Source: Oscillibacter sp.
Lineage (GTDB): Bacteria; Bacillota; Clostridia; Oscillospirales; Oscillospiraceae
DNA length: 64,000 nucleotides
NCBI RefSeq assembly: GCF_028693505.1
Contig: NZ_JAQUVF010000004.1
Coordinates: 1 to 64,000, forward strand
Reading direction: 5' to 3'
The notes beneath the pieces are model-generated. The model did no database searches. It saw only the letters and a list, made by a program, of their open reading frames with translations, and was not told the DNA's origin. Positions 23,804 through 33,702 of the stretch are shown here, in pieces. Made by a program: the position numbers and the translations under genes. The stretch's first letter is position 1, and each line of letters begins with the position of its first letter.

Positions 23804-24713
23804 ACCGCTGATCTCCATTTTAATGGCGGTTTATGAACCAAATCTGGACTGGCTGCGCATTCAGCTCAAATCGCTCAATGCCCAGACCTATCCGAATCTG
23901 CGGCTGTATATCCGGGACGATTGCTCTCCAACGGTGCCGTTTGAGGCAATACAGTCCTGCGTGCAGGACTGTATTGCTGCGTTTCCATGGTCTTTCCAGC
24001 GCAACGAGAAGAATCTTGGCTCCAATGGGACATTTGAACAGCTGACGCAAGAAGCAGAAGGAAAACTGTTTGCCTATTGCGATCAGGACGATGAGTGGCT
24101 GGCAGATAAGCTCTCCGCGCTGGTATCCGCCATGACGCCCAAAACCACCTTGGCCTACTGTGACCTCTCGGCCATAGACGGAGAAGGGAACACCACCGCA
24201 AAAAGCCTGCGGGAGCTTCGGCCCAGGCTGCGGTATGTGCAGGGGAAAGGCCTTTCGGAGACCTATTTCTTCCGCAACTGCTCCGCCGGCTGCACAACCC
24301 TCGTGCGGTCGGAAACGGCGAAACGGGCCTTGCCGTTCCCAAAGAACACGGTCTGCGACCAGTGGGTGGCCATGATTGCCGCGCTGGAAGGTAAAATTGA
24401 GTTCGTCGATCGTCCTCTGCTCCGCTATCGGATTCACGGCGGAAATCAGACCGGAGTGCTCACCGGCGTCACGGATAAACAGAGTTATTTCAACCGCCGC
24501 ATTGCCCCTTTGCGGGAGCGTCTGGCGTTTTACAAAAAATACATCCAGCCGTCGTCGGCGCTGGAGGCCTTTGTTTCCGCCCGACTGAATGGGAAGGTGC
24601 TTGATCTGATTCGCTATCGGGCGCTATCGCCCATGGAGGCGAAGTTTGAACTGGCCATGCACGTTCTGCCCCGGTCGCTGTTTCGGTGGGTTGTAAGGAA
24701 AATTTTAAAATAA
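23778..24713 (+). CDS. GT2-family glycosyltransferase, rhamnosyltransferase-like
   Basis: 311 residues. ISILMAVYEPNLDWLRIQLKSLNAQTYPNLRLYIRDDCSP is the GT-A nucleotide-sugar-binding start and AYCDQDDEWLADKL supplies the DxD metal site; CDQWVAMIAALEGKI and LLRYRIHGGNQTG are typical of the rhamnosyltransferase-like subfamily. Acts on the cytoplasmic face, sugar transferred unknown; its place between rfbB and rfbD suggests rhamnose. The start at 23778 lies inside rfbB; an in-frame ATG at 23823 would lose the first strand. Confidence 0.9.
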   Translation: MSGCTQIGKPLISILMAVYEPNLDWLRIQLKSLNAQTYPNLRLYIRDDCSPTVPFEAIQSCVQDCIAAFPWSFQRNEKNLGSNGTFEQLTQEAEGKLFAYCDQDDEWLADKLSALVSAMTPKTTLAYCDLSAIDGEGNTTAKSLRELRPRLRYVQGKGLSETYFFRNCSAGCTTLVRSETAKRALPFPKNTVCDQWVAMIAALEGKIEFVDRPLLRYRIHGGNQTGVLTGVTDKQSYFNRRIAPLRERLAFYKKYIQPSSALEAFVSARLNGKVLDLIRYRALSPMEAKFELAMHVLPRSLFRWVVRKILK

Positions 24714-24727
24714 AGCAGGAGAAACAG

Positions 24728-25570
24728 ATGAAGATTCTTATCACCGGAGCGACCGGACAGCTTGGATACGATGTGTGCCGGGTGCTCAGCGCCCGGGAAA
24801 TTGAGTACCGGGGCATTGGTTCCGCCCAACTGGATATTGTCAATGAAAATAAAGTGCACGCCTATCTGGAAAGCTATCGTCCCGATGCCGTGATTCACTG
24901 TGCCGCGTATACGGCGGTGGACAAAGCCGAGGACGAGCCGGAACGGTGCTTTGCCGTCAACGAGGGCGGCACGGTAAATCTGGCCCGAGCCTGCCGGGAC
25001 ATCGGCGCAAAGATGCTGTTTCTCTCCACAGATTACGTCTTTCCTGGCGACGGGGAGCGGTTTTACGAAACCGACGATCCCACCGGCCCGCTGAATGTCT
25101 ATGGTCGTAGCAAGCTGGCTGCCGAACAATCTCTGCGGGAGGTACTGCCGGAGCATTTCATCCTGCGGATTTCGTGGGTGTTCGGCATCAACGGCGGCAA
25201 CTTTGTGAAAACCATGCTTCGTCTGGCGGAAACCCACGACACGCTGACGGTGGTGGCCGACCAGGTCGGCTCGCCCGCCTATACGGCGGATCTTGCCCCG
25301 TTGCTGTGCGACATGATTGCAACAGATAAATACGGCACCTATCATGCCACCAACGAGGGCATTTGCTCCTGGGCCGCGTTCGCAGAGGAAATCTTTCGGC
25401 TGGCAGGAAAAGCCGTTACCGTGGTTCCCACCACGACGGATGCTTACGGCGCAAAAGCACTGCGGCCAAAGAACTCACGGCTGAACAAACAGAGTCTGAC
25501 AGCTGCGGGCTTTGCCCGTCTGCCAGATTGGCAGGATGCGCTGGGACGGTATCTAAGCGAATTAAACTGA
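24728..25570 (+). CDS. rfbD: dTDP-4-dehydrorhamnose reductase
   Basis: Final step to dTDP-L-rhamnose. The ATG at 24728 (AGCAGGAGAAACAG upstream) gives MKILITGATGQLGYDV, the canonical start; the track's 24686 start runs into the preceding gene. CAAYTAVDKAEDEPERCFAVN, FLSTDYVFPGDG, YGRSKLAAEQ (YxxxK) and LRISWVFGINGGNFVKTML are the RmlD signatures. 280 residues. Confidence 0.95.
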   Translation: MKILITGATGQLGYDVCRVLSAREIEYRGIGSAQLDIVNENKVHAYLESYRPDAVIHCAAYTAVDKAEDEPERCFAVNEGGTVNLARACRDIGAKMLFLSTDYVFPGDGERFYETDDPTGPLNVYGRSKLAAEQSLREVLPEHFILRISWVFGINGGNFVKTMLRLAETHDTLTVVADQVGSPAYTADLAPLLCDMIATDKYGTYHATNEGICSWAAFAEEIFRLAGKAVTVVPTTTDAYGAKALRPKNSRLNKQSLTAAGFARLPDWQDALGRYLSELN

Positions 25571-25591
25571 GGAAATGGAACAGAACGTATC

Positions 25592-27049
25592 ATGAAACAT
25601 CTCAATTCCGGTACGAAAAAATTAACCGCCATTCTGGCTGTATATGTGTTGCTGGCCGTTTCGTTTTACGCGCTGGGCGGGCAGCAGCTCCATATCCGGG
25701 GCGCAGAGACCGACGATATGGTTACGCCCACCGGTGATGTGGATGAAATCTATGCCAACAGCAAGATTACGCAGCCTTTTTCCATTGATGCCGACCATAT
25801 TACCGGCGTGACACTGTATACCTCCACCTATGGTCGGCTAAATGACTGCTCTCTGAACGTTTCCATCGAAAGGGCTGGGCAAACGATTGCCAGCGCTACC
25901 AAGCCGGCCGGGGAACTGGGAGACAGCGCCGAGACAGTGGTTTCCTTCGCGCAGCCCATAGAGATTACACCCAGTGAACCCCTAACGCTGATCATTTCCT
26001 CCCCGGACGGCAGCGGCGGCAACGCCGTCACCGTATACTACGGTAGCAGCATCTCTGTATCCAAGGGCTCCGTGGACAAGGAACTGAATGAAAGTGAACT
26101 TGCCAGAGTTGATGGGCAGACGCTCGACGGCATTTTGTGCTTTCAGGTCACTGGGCAGCAGAATTTGCTTTTTGGCAGTATCTACTGGTATGTGGTGGCG
26201 GCGCTAGGCGTGGCGCTGGCTGCTTACGGACTGACTTTGGTGCGCAAGATGCGCTCCGGCGCATCTTCACCCACGTTGCGTTTTTTTGCCGCCATCGGGA
26301 AATACCGCTTTTTGATGGAGCAGCTGGTAAACCGGGACTTTAAGACCAAATACAAACGCAGCGTGCTGGGTGTCTTGTGGAGCTTTTTAAATCCACTCTT
26401 AATGATGTTGGTGCAGTATGTGGTCTTTTCCACTCTGTTTAAGTCCAATATTCCTAACTTTCCGGTATATCTGCTTACGGGCATCGTCTGCTTCAACTTT
26501 TTCAATGAGTCCACCAATATGTGCCTCCAGTCCATCTCCGGCAATGCCGGGCTGATTACCAAGGTCTATGTGCCCAAGTATATCTACCCGGTGACACGGG
26601 TGCTGTCCAGCTCCATCAACCTGCTGTTGAGCCTGCTTCCGCTGTTTTTGGTGCTGCTCATCACCCGGACTCCGCTGAGCATCCGCGGGGTACTGCTGAT
26701 TTTCGGCATTCTCTGCCTGGAGGTTTTGGCGCTAGGCGTTGGGTTGATTCTCTGCTCGCTGATGGTCTTTTTCCGGGACACCCAATTTATCTGGGGTGTG
26801 CTGATTACTATTTTGAACTTTGCCACCCCTATCTTCTACCCGGAGAGCATCATTCCCGCCCGGTTTATGACGATTTACAAACTCAATCCCCTCTACCATA
26901 TCGTCCGCTTTTTCCGTATCGTTCTACTGGACGGCGTTTCTCCTGAGCCTAAGGCCTACGGACTGTGCCTGATTGCCGCGCTGGTGCCACTGGCCATCGG
27001 CATTGTTGTCTTCAAAAAATCGCAGGACAAGTTTGTCCTGAATATTTAA
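25592..27049 (+). CDS. Polysaccharide ABC exporter permease with an N-terminal extracytoplasmic domain
   Basis: 485 residues. The C-terminal part (about 240-485) is an ABC-2 permease of the Wzm/TagG type: RDFKTKYKRSVLGVLWSFLNPLL, six membrane segments, and a typical ending. Ahead of it are an N-terminal helix (about 10-28), roughly 170 residues of outward-facing beta-rich sequence (DDMVTPTGDVDEIYANSKITQPF...) and a second helix (about 205-225). Wzm proteins are normally about 260 residues, so this is a fusion. The outside domain might bind the exported glycan. The matching ATPase follows 12 nt later. Confidence 0.9.
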   Translation: MKHLNSGTKKLTAILAVYVLLAVSFYALGGQQLHIRGAETDDMVTPTGDVDEIYANSKITQPFSIDADHITGVTLYTSTYGRLNDCSLNVSIERAGQTIASATKPAGELGDSAETVVSFAQPIEITPSEPLTLIISSPDGSGGNAVTVYYGSSISVSKGSVDKELNESELARVDGQTLDGILCFQVTGQQNLLFGSIYWYVVAALGVALAAYGLTLVRKMRSGASSPTLRFFAAIGKYRFLMEQLVNRDFKTKYKRSVLGVLWSFLNPLLMMLVQYVVFSTLFKSNIPNFPVYLLTGIVCFNFFNESTNMCLQSISGNAGLITKVYVPKYIYPVTRVLSSSINLLLSLLPLFLVLLITRTPLSIRGVLLIFGILCLEVLALGVGLILCSLMVFFRDTQFIWGVLITILNFATPIFYPESIIPARFMTIYKLNPLYHIVRFFRIVLLDGVSPEPKAYGLCLIAALVPLAIGIVVFKKSQDKFVLNI

Positions 27050-27061
27050 GGAGGAATACAA

Positions 27062-27832
27062 ATGGAAATGATTCGAGCAGACCATGTATCCATGCGATTC
27101 CGCCTGTCCGCAGACCGCATTACCAGCATGAAGGAATATTTGGTTCGGCTGGTTACCGGGCGACTGAAATTTAAGGAATTCGGTGCGCTGAGCGATGTCA
27201 GCTTTGCCGTGCAGAAGGGCGAGGTGCTGGGCATCATCGGACACAACGGCGCGGGAAAATCTACGCTGTTAAAGGTGATCTCCGGAATCCTGAAGCCGTC
27301 GAACGGCAGCGTCACAGTTCACGGCAACATCGTGCCCATGCTGGAGCTTGGCTCGGGCTTCGACTACGACATGACTGGCCGGGAGAATATTTTTCTCAAC
27401 GGTGCGATTCTGGGTTACAGCAAGGAGTTTTTGACCGCCAAATGTCAGGAGATTATTGATTTTTCCGAGCTAGGCGAGTTCATTGAGGAACCGATCCGCA
27501 ACTATTCCTCCGGCATGATGATGCGTCTGGCGTTTTCCATCGCCACGGTGGTAGAACCGGAAATTTTGATCGTGGATGAGATTCTAGCGGTAGGCGATGC
27601 AGATTTTCAGGCCAAGAGCAAAGCCAGAATGCTGGAGCTGATGGGCGGGGGTACCACGGTTTTGATGGTGTCCCACACCATGTCCCAGATTCGGGAGCTT
27701 TGCGACAAGGTGCTCTGGCTGGAGCACGGCACGGTGCAGGGCTACGGGGAAACGGCGGCGCTGTGTGACAAATACGAGGGGAAACTAAATTCCAGCAAAG
27801 GAGACGGCAATGGATCAACAGAAAACGAATGA
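27062..27832 (+). CDS. Polysaccharide ABC exporter ATPase
   Basis: 256 residues of the Wzt/TagH type. Walker A is GHNGAGKSTLLK; the signature is NYSSGMMMRLAFS; Walker B is ILIVDEILAVGDADFQ; the switch His is in MVSHTMSQIRELCDKV. The ending is short, without the C-terminal carbohydrate-binding domain of O9a-type Wzt, so chain-end recognition, if any, may be done by the permease's outside domain. AAGGAGG precedes the ATG. It overlaps the next gene by 23 nt. Confidence 0.94.
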   Translation: MEMIRADHVSMRFRLSADRITSMKEYLVRLVTGRLKFKEFGALSDVSFAVQKGEVLGIIGHNGAGKSTLLKVISGILKPSNGSVTVHGNIVPMLELGSGFDYDMTGRENIFLNGAILGYSKEFLTAKCQEIIDFSELGEFIEEPIRNYSSGMMMRLAFSIATVVEPEILIVDEILAVGDADFQAKSKARMLELMGGGTTVLMVSHTMSQIRELCDKVLWLEHGTVQGYGETAALCDKYEGKLNSSKGDGNGSTENE

Positions 27833-30800
27833 AAACCGGATCTATTCGGATGGTCCAATTGAGGACCGGATTCTTAGTTACCTAAAAAATCAGTCCCATG
27901 ATACCAATGAAATTATTCGCGATTTACCGGAAGGAGCTGTTTTTCACAACTTTACCAGTGCACGCGCAGGTTTGCTGCAGTGGTATCCCTTTGAAAAAGA
28001 TGCTACCGTTTTGGAAATTGGCGCAGGTATGGGTGCGTTGACCCCTCAGCTGGCTTCTCAATGCGGGCAGGTCGTTGCCATCGAACCCTCGCTGACTCGT
28101 GCGGCGATTGTTCAGGAACGCTGTAAAGATTTTAAAAATGTTTGTGTTTTATCCTGTGATATAAAGACGTATCAGCCACAGACGCTGTTTGACTATGTCC
28201 TGCTGATTGGTGTGTTGGAGTATGCCGCAATCTCCGACCATGAGGGGAATCCGTGGTTTTCCATGCTGACGTCTGCTAAAAAGCTGCTAAAACCAACCGG
28301 AAAGCTGTTGCTTGCCATTGAAAATCAGTACGGCATGAAGTATTGGTGCGGTGCAGCGGAGGATCACACGGGAATTCCCTTTGATTCCCTAAATGATTAT
28401 GCGTTTAGCCGTGGAAAAACCCAGCGGTACGAGTCTATGAGCGGCGTGCGTACCTTTCACCAGCAGGAGTTACGGGAGCTGTTACATCAGGCTGGCTTTC
28501 CGCAGATTGAAGCCTATTACCCGTTTCCGGACTACAAGTTCCCCACATTAATTCTGCGGGATCACAGTCCTGCCGCCGAAAGCCTTCTCAAAGGGGTGAA
28601 GTTTCATTATCCCGAGGAGTCCACGCTGATTGCAAATGAACAGCAGCTGTTTCCCGCAGCTGTTCGTAACGGCTGTCTTGGATTTTTTGCGAACTCTTTT
28701 CTGCTGGAAGCTGCTGTTCAGCCGCAGACGACGCAGGATATCACGGCAGTTTCGCTCAAGCGGGATTATCGGGAGGAATACCGGCTGGTCACCATTTTAC
28801 ATCCCGATCGTGTAACACGCCGCGCTGCGTCTCCAAAGAGCGAAGCGCATTTGCGTTCGTTAATAGAGAATACGCGGCTGCTGGAGCAGCGCGGCGTGCC
28901 CTGTCTTTCTCAAAGCGAGTGTGCCAATGGGGATACCACTGCGGTGTTTGCGTCAGCACCCTGCGGAGATGAGGTGTTTCGCGCCGCAGTGTTAGATGGT
29001 AATCAGTCTTTGTGGGAGGAACTTCTTCGGCAGATAAAGGACGCTCTGGTGAAAAGCGGGGGCGAGATGTGCGACCACGGACGCACTCTGCGGGATGGTT
29101 TTCTGGATTTGACACTGCGCAACAGCTTCTGGGTGGAAAACCGGCTGGTGTTTTTTGATCAGGAATGGAAACAGTCAGAGGTTCCTCTAAAATACCTGCT
29201 GTATCGTTCGATTCGATATGCACTGCCAGAAAACATTTCCCCGGAGATGGTGCGATCGATCTACCAGACTTGCGACATTTCCGAGGTGGAAGCAGCGGAA
29301 TACGATGTGCGAGAGGACGAATTCCTGCGCAGCTTGATGGACGAGTGTAACTGCAGTTGGTTTGATCGCACGCAATACCAATCCCGGCTGACCTTGTCAG
29401 CAAAGCATACTGCGGAGCTGAAAAATCGGGATGCACATATTGCGCAACTGCTCCAAAGCGAGCGGGATTTAAAAGCCACTATTGCGGAAAAAGACTGTAG
29501 ACTTGCCGAGCAAACGGCTACAATCGCCGAGCAAACGGCTACAATCGCCGAGCAATCAGCTACAATCGCCGAGCAATCAGCTACAATCGCCGAGCAATCA
29601 GCTACAATCGCCGAGCAATCAGCTACAATCGCTGAGCAATCAGCTACATTGGCTAGAGACAAGCAGACCATTCGCAATAGGGATGGTCAGATTCTGCAGC
29701 TTTTAGAGCCCGAACGGGAACTCAACCGCATCAAGGCGTCTCGTTCCTGGAGGTTTATGGGATATTTCTGGAAACTGAGGGATGCTTTGATTCCAAAGGG
29801 CAGCAAGCGACGGCTTCTGGGAAAGATGCTGGTGAAATTTGTCAAGCATCCGCTGCGCTTTCTGTCCAAATGCACGCCTCACAAGATCTCCAAGTTTTTC
29901 AAAACACTACACCGTGAGGGCGTGGAGGATACCTCCCGTCGTCTGGACGACTGTCTGATTGGCAACGCAATTCCTACGCAGGAATTGACTATTCAGGCTG
30001 TTCCTGCCGCAGTGCCGGACGCACCGCCCAAGACAACGGCGGACTACGCACCGCTGCACGTTCCCCAGTGGGACAAACCCACGGTCTCCATCGTCATTCC
30101 GGTTTACAACCAGTTTGACTTTACCTATGCCTGCGTGAAATCCATTTTGCAAAACAGCGGGGAGATGACCTATGAAATTCTCATCGCGGATGACTGTTCC
30201 ACAGACGTAACGCGGGAGATTGACCGGGTTATTACCGGATTGCGCACCATTCACAACGAAGAAAATTTGCGTTTCCTGTTAAACTGCAACCATGCGGCTG
30301 CGTTCGCCAAGGGCGAGTACATCCTCTTTTTGAACAACGACACCCAAGTGCAGAAAAACTGGCTTGCGCCGCTGGTGTCCCTGATGGAAAAAGACAGCAC
30401 CATCGGCATGACCGGCAGCAAGCTGGTGTATCCAGACGGACGGCTGCAGGAGGCCGGCGGCATTTTTTGGAAGGACGCCAGCGCCTGGAACTACGGCAAC
30501 CGCTCCGACCCGGCGGAACCGGAGTACAACTATGTCAAGGACGTGGACTATATTTCCGGTGCCTCCATCTGCATCCGCAAAACGCTGTGGGAGGAAATCG
30601 GCGGCTTTGACCAGCGCTTTGTACCCGCCTACTGCGAGGACAGCGACCTTGCCTTCGAGGTGCGTTCCCACGGATACCGCGTGGTCTATCAGCCGCTCTC
30701 GGTGGTGGTGCATTTCGAGGGGGTCTCCAACGGAACCGATACCTCCACCGGACAAAAGCAGTATCAGGTCATCAACCAGAAAAAGTTCCATGAGAAGTGG

Positions 30801-31976
30801 AAGGACGTGCTGGAGCGGGAGCATTTCCCCAACGGCAAAAATGTTTTTCAGGCTCGGGACCGCAGCCGGAATAAAAAGGTTTTGCTGATGGTGGATCACT
30901 ATGTCCCCCAGTATGACAAGGATGCCGGCAGCCGCACGGTGTTTGCCTATCTGAAGCTGTTCGCTGAGAACGGCTATCAGGTCAAATTTATCGGCGACAA
31001 CTTCTATCCCCATCAGCCCTACACCCAGACTCTGCAGCAACTGGGTATTGAGGTGCTCTACGGCCCTTATTACGCAAAGAACTGGCAGGACTGGCTGAAG
31101 GAAAATGGCGCGTGCATCGGCTATGCGTTTTTAAACCGGCCCCATATTTCCGAGAAGTACATCGACGCCGTACGCAAGTTAACCCCCGCCCGCATTGTTT
31201 ACTACGGTCATGATCTGCATTTCCTGCGTGAGCAGCGGGAGTATGAGCTGACCGGAGATTCCAAAACTCTGAAATCCTCGGAGGAGTGGAAGGAAAAGGA
31301 ACTGGATTTGATGCACAGGGCGGACATGTCCTACTATCCCTCCTGCGTGGAGGAGGAAGCCATTCACGGGATTGACCGCTCGATTCAGGTGAAGGCGATT
31401 CCGGCCTATCTCTTTGACAATATTCAGGAAATTCCCTACACCGCACAGGGGCGGAAGGATCTGATGTTCATCGGCGGCTTTGGCCATCATCCCAACGTGG
31501 ACGGGGTGAAATGGCTGGCAGCGGAAATTCTTCCAACGCTCAGCGAGTTGCTGCCTGGCGTACAGGTGCACATTCTTGGCTCTAATCCGCCGTTGGAGAT
31601 CAAGGCATTGGAGAGCGACGTGCTGCACATTGCCGGTTTCGTTACTGACGAGGAGTTGGCGGAGTATTACAGAACCTGCCGTCTGGTGATTGTCCCGCTG
31701 CGCTATGGCGCGGGGATCAAGGGAAAGGTTGTGGAGGCCATGCGCTACGGAATGCCAGTGGTCACAACCTCCATCGGCGCGGAGGGAATCGCCGGTGCGG
31801 AAAATATTCTGGACATTGCAGACGCACCGGAGGATTTTGCCAGGGTGACCGCTGCACTTTATAACAACCCTGCATCGCTGATGACGCGCAGCGCACAATC
31901 CTATCAGTACATCCGGGAGAATTTCTCTCCGGAGAATGCGAAACAGGTTATCGGACCCGAATTCGATATGAAATAA
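27810..31976 (+). CDS. Multidomain methyltransferase / coiled-coil / double glycosyltransferase
   Basis: 1388 residues. About 45-250: class I SAM methyltransferase ([16 protein letters not shown] at 67-82, then VVAIEPS). About 300-520: a segment I do not recognise. About 535-640: coiled coil including seven AEQSATI-type heptads. About 755-1000: GT2 domain ([42 protein letters not shown]). About 1022-1388: GT-B domain ([50 protein letters not shown]). Such proteins build and cap chains, with the coiled coil acting as a molecular ruler in the O9a WbdD/WbdA case; here the parts are in one chain. The first 1.9 kb is lower in GC than the rest. Confidence 0.88.
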   Translation: MDQQKTNENRIYSDGPIEDRILSYLKNQSHDTNEIIRDLPEGAVFHNFTSARAGLLQWYPFEKDATVLEIGAGMGALTPQLASQCGQVVAIEPSLTRAAIVQERCKDFKNVCVLSCDIKTYQPQTLFDYVLLIGVLEYAAISDHEGNPWFSMLTSAKKLLKPTGKLLLAIENQYGMKYWCGAAEDHTGIPFDSLNDYAFSRGKTQRYESMSGVRTFHQQELRELLHQAGFPQIEAYYPFPDYKFPTLILRDHSPAAESLLKGVKFHYPEESTLIANEQQLFPAAVRNGCLGFFANSFLLEAAVQPQTTQDITAVSLKRDYREEYRLVTILHPDRVTRRAASPKSEAHLRSLIENTRLLEQRGVPCLSQSECANGDTTAVFASAPCGDEVFRAAVLDGNQSLWEELLRQIKDALVKSGGEMCDHGRTLRDGFLDLTLRNSFWVENRLVFFDQEWKQSEVPLKYLLYRSIRYALPENISPEMVRSIYQTCDISEVEAAEYDVREDEFLRSLMDECNCSWFDRTQYQSRLTLSAKHTAELKNRDAHIAQLLQSERDLKATIAEKDCRLAEQTATIAEQTATIAEQSATIAEQSATIAEQSATIAEQSATIAEQSATLARDKQTIRNRDGQILQLLEPERELNRIKASRSWRFMGYFWKLRDALIPKGSKRRLLGKMLVKFVKHPLRFLSKCTPHKISKFFKTLHREGVEDTSRRLDDCLIGNAIPTQELTIQAVPAAVPDAPPKTTADYAPLHVPQWDKPTVSIVIPVYNQFDFTYACVKSILQNSGEMTYEILIADDCSTDVTREIDRVITGLRTIHNEENLRFLLNCNHAAAFAKGEYILFLNNDTQVQKNWLAPLVSLMEKDSTIGMTGSKLVYPDGRLQEAGGIFWKDASAWNYGNRSDPAEPEYNYVKDVDYISGASICIRKTLWEEIGGFDQRFVPAYCEDSDLAFEVRSHGYRVVYQPLSVVVHFEGVSNGTDTSTGQKQYQVINQKKFHEKWKDVLEREHFPNGKNVFQARDRSRNKKVLLMVDHYVPQYDKDAGSRTVFAYLKLFAENGYQVKFIGDNFYPHQPYTQTLQQLGIEVLYGPYYAKNWQDWLKENGACIGYAFLNRPHISEKYIDAVRKLTPARIVYYGHDLHFLREQREYELTGDSKTLKSSEEWKEKELDLMHRADMSYYPSCVEEEAIHGIDRSIQVKAIPAYLFDNIQEIPYTAQGRKDLMFIGGFGHHPNVDGVKWLAAEILPTLSELLPGVQVHILGSNPPLEIKALESDVLHIAGFVTDEELAEYYRTCRLVIVPLRYGAGIKGKVVEAMRYGMPVVTTSIGAEGIAGAENILDIADAPEDFARVTAALYNNPASLMTRSAQSYQYIRENFSPENAKQVIGPEFDMK
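29505..29651 (+). repeat. Seven tandem 21-bp repeats in the multidomain glycosyltransferase gene
   Basis: Two copies of GCCGAGCAAACGGCTACAAT(C), four identical copies of GCCGAGCAATCAGCTACAAT(C) and one diverged copy. The 21-bp unit equals one coiled-coil heptad (AEQSATI), at residues about 566-614, so copy-number changes alter coiled-coil length without shifting the frame. The minus-strand ORF 29261-29677 is a shadow of the repeat. Confidence 0.95.
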
Positions 31977-31987
31977 GGAGCCTTTCC

Positions 31988-33007
31988 ATGATTATTCGTT
32001 CCAAAGCGCCGCTGCGGCTGGGACTGGCCGGCGGCGGCACAGACGTGTCGCCCTACTGCGATACCTTCGGCGGTGTCGTGCTGAACGCCACCATCGATTT
32101 GTACGCTTACTGTACGATTGAGCCCACCGATGATGGCAAGGTGGAGTTTTATGCTGCCGACCGCAACGAGCGGCTCACCGCCCCCGCCGGCGCTCTGCCG
32201 CTGGAAGGCGCTCTGCCGCTGCACCGGGGGATGTACAACCGCATTGTTCAGGATTTCTGCAATGGAAAGCCGCTGTCGCTGCGGATGACCACCTATTCCG
32301 ACGCTCCCGCAGGCAGCGGTCTCGGCTCCTCCTCCACCATGGTGGTGGCCATGCTGAAGGCTTATATGGAGTGGCTGAATCTGCCTCTGGGTGAGTATGA
32401 CATGGCGGCGCTGGCCTATCAGGTGGAGCGGGAGGATCTGAAGCTCTCCGGCGGCAAGCAGGATCAGTACGCGGCCACCTTTGGCGGCTTCAATTATATG
32501 GAGTTTTATGGGGACGATCGGGTCATCGTCAATCCGTTGCGGCTGAAAAACTGGATCAAAAACGAACTGGAAAGCTCTCTGGTGCTGTACTATACCGGCA
32601 CCTCCCGGGACAGTGCCAAGATTATCGACGAGCAGGTGCGCTGTCAAAGCAGCGAGAAATCGATGGAGGGAATGCACGAGCTGAAGCGCCAGGCATCGTT
32701 GATGAAGGAGGCCATTCTTAAAGGCGATTTCGACGGGTTCGCGGACTGTCTGCGCGCTGGGTGGGAGGCTAAGAAAAAGACCTCCTCCGTGATCTCTAAT
32801 CCCCAGATTGATGAAATGTATCGCTACATTATGGAAAACGGCGGCAAGGCCGCCAAGATCAGCGGTGCCGGTGGCGGCGGCTTTATGATGGTGGTCTGCG
32901 ACCCCAAGCGGCGCTTCCAGCTGGTGGAAAAGCTGAAACAAACAGACGGGCGTGTCATGGTGACCAGCTTTACAGAGCGTGGCACACAGGCCTGGACGCT
33001 GTATTGA
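31988..33007 (+). CDS. hddA: D-glycero-alpha-D-manno-heptose-7-phosphate kinase
   Basis: 339 residues of the GHMP kinase superfamily. [23 protein letters not shown] is the HddA N terminus, [17 protein letters not shown] the ATP loop, and [15 protein letters not shown] the C-terminal glycine motif. It phosphorylates heptose-7-phosphate at C1 in the GDP-heptose branch. With gmhA and the fused hddC-gmhB just downstream the whole branch is encoded. AATAAGGAGCC precedes the ATG. Confidence 0.93.
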   Translation: MIIRSKAPLRLGLAGGGTDVSPYCDTFGGVVLNATIDLYAYCTIEPTDDGKVEFYAADRNERLTAPAGALPLEGALPLHRGMYNRIVQDFCNGKPLSLRMTTYSDAPAGSGLGSSSTMVVAMLKAYMEWLNLPLGEYDMAALAYQVEREDLKLSGGKQDQYAATFGGFNYMEFYGDDRVIVNPLRLKNWIKNELESSLVLYYTGTSRDSAKIIDEQVRCQSSEKSMEGMHELKRQASLMKEAILKGDFDGFADCLRAGWEAKKKTSSVISNPQIDEMYRYIMENGGKAAKISGAGGGGFMMVVCDPKRRFQLVEKLKQTDGRVMVTSFTERGTQAWTLY

Positions 33008-33048
33008 CATTTAAAAGGCTATTCTTTTTGAAACAGGAGGGCATACCC

Positions 33049-33702
33049 ATGCGGAACACCACTCGTGCCATCATTTCGGATCTGGCAGTGCGCTACCCGG
33101 CGCTGGCGGTTTGCGAACCGTCTGTCATGGCGGCAGCGGAGGCACTGCTGCGCTGCTTCTCCGGCGGCGGACAGCTGCTGGTCTGCGGCAACGGCGGCAG
33201 TGCTTCGGACAGCGAGCACATCGTGGGCGAGCTGATGAAAACCTTTATGCTGGATCGCCCTCTGGACGAGACCATGTGCGAAAAGCTCCGCATGGCATAC
33301 CCGGATCATGCGGAGAATATGATCGCCAATCTGCAGCGAGCGGTACCCGCCATCTCGCTGGTCAGCGAGACGGCACTCATGACAGCCTACACCAACGATA
33401 ATTCTGCGGAGATGGCCTTTGCCCAGCAGGTTTTAAGCTATGGCCGCCCCGGCGATATATTGCTGGCCATCACGACCTCTGGTAATTCCGCCAACGTGCT
33501 CAATGCCGCCCGGATTGCCCGGGTGATCGGCGTGGAGGTGCTGGGGTTAACGGGGGAGAGCGGCGGCAGGCTGAAAGCCCTCAGCGATCAGTGCATCTGC
33601 GCACCCTCTGCCGTGACCTATCAGATTCAGGAATATCATCTGCCGATTTACCACTGCCTGTGCGCCTGTGTAGAAAACGAGCTGTTTGGAGGGATCGCAT
33701 GA
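33049..33702 (+). CDS. gmhA: Sedoheptulose-7-phosphate isomerase
   Basis: 217 residues from the ATG at 33049 (CAGGAGGG upstream); the track's 33004 start is a TTG inside the hddA end with no clear site. LLVCGNGGSASDSEHIVGELMKTF is the SIS-domain signature and LLAITTSGNSANVLNAARIA the second phosphosugar loop. It makes D-glycero-D-manno-heptose-7-phosphate from sedoheptulose-7-phosphate, the first step of the heptose branch. Its TGA overlaps the next ATG (ATGA). Confidence 0.93.
   Translation: MRNTTRAIISDLAVRYPALAVCEPSVMAAAEALLRCFSGGGQLLVCGNGGSASDSEHIVGELMKTFMLDRPLDETMCEKLRMAYPDHAENMIANLQRAVPAISLVSETALMTAYTNDNSAEMAFAQQVLSYGRPGDILLAITTSGNSANVLNAARIARVIGVEVLGLTGESGGRLKALSDQCICAPSAVTYQIQEYHLPIYHCLCACVENELFGGIA

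Noticed and set aside
29505-29651. CRISPR-like array
   Set aside because: The units are contiguous 21-bp repeats with no spacers and lie in frame inside a gene.
29261-29677. A minus-strand ORF with repeated CSAIVAD units
   Set aside because: It is the complement of the 21-bp repeat in the multidomain glycosyltransferase; the open frame is a by-product of the repeat.
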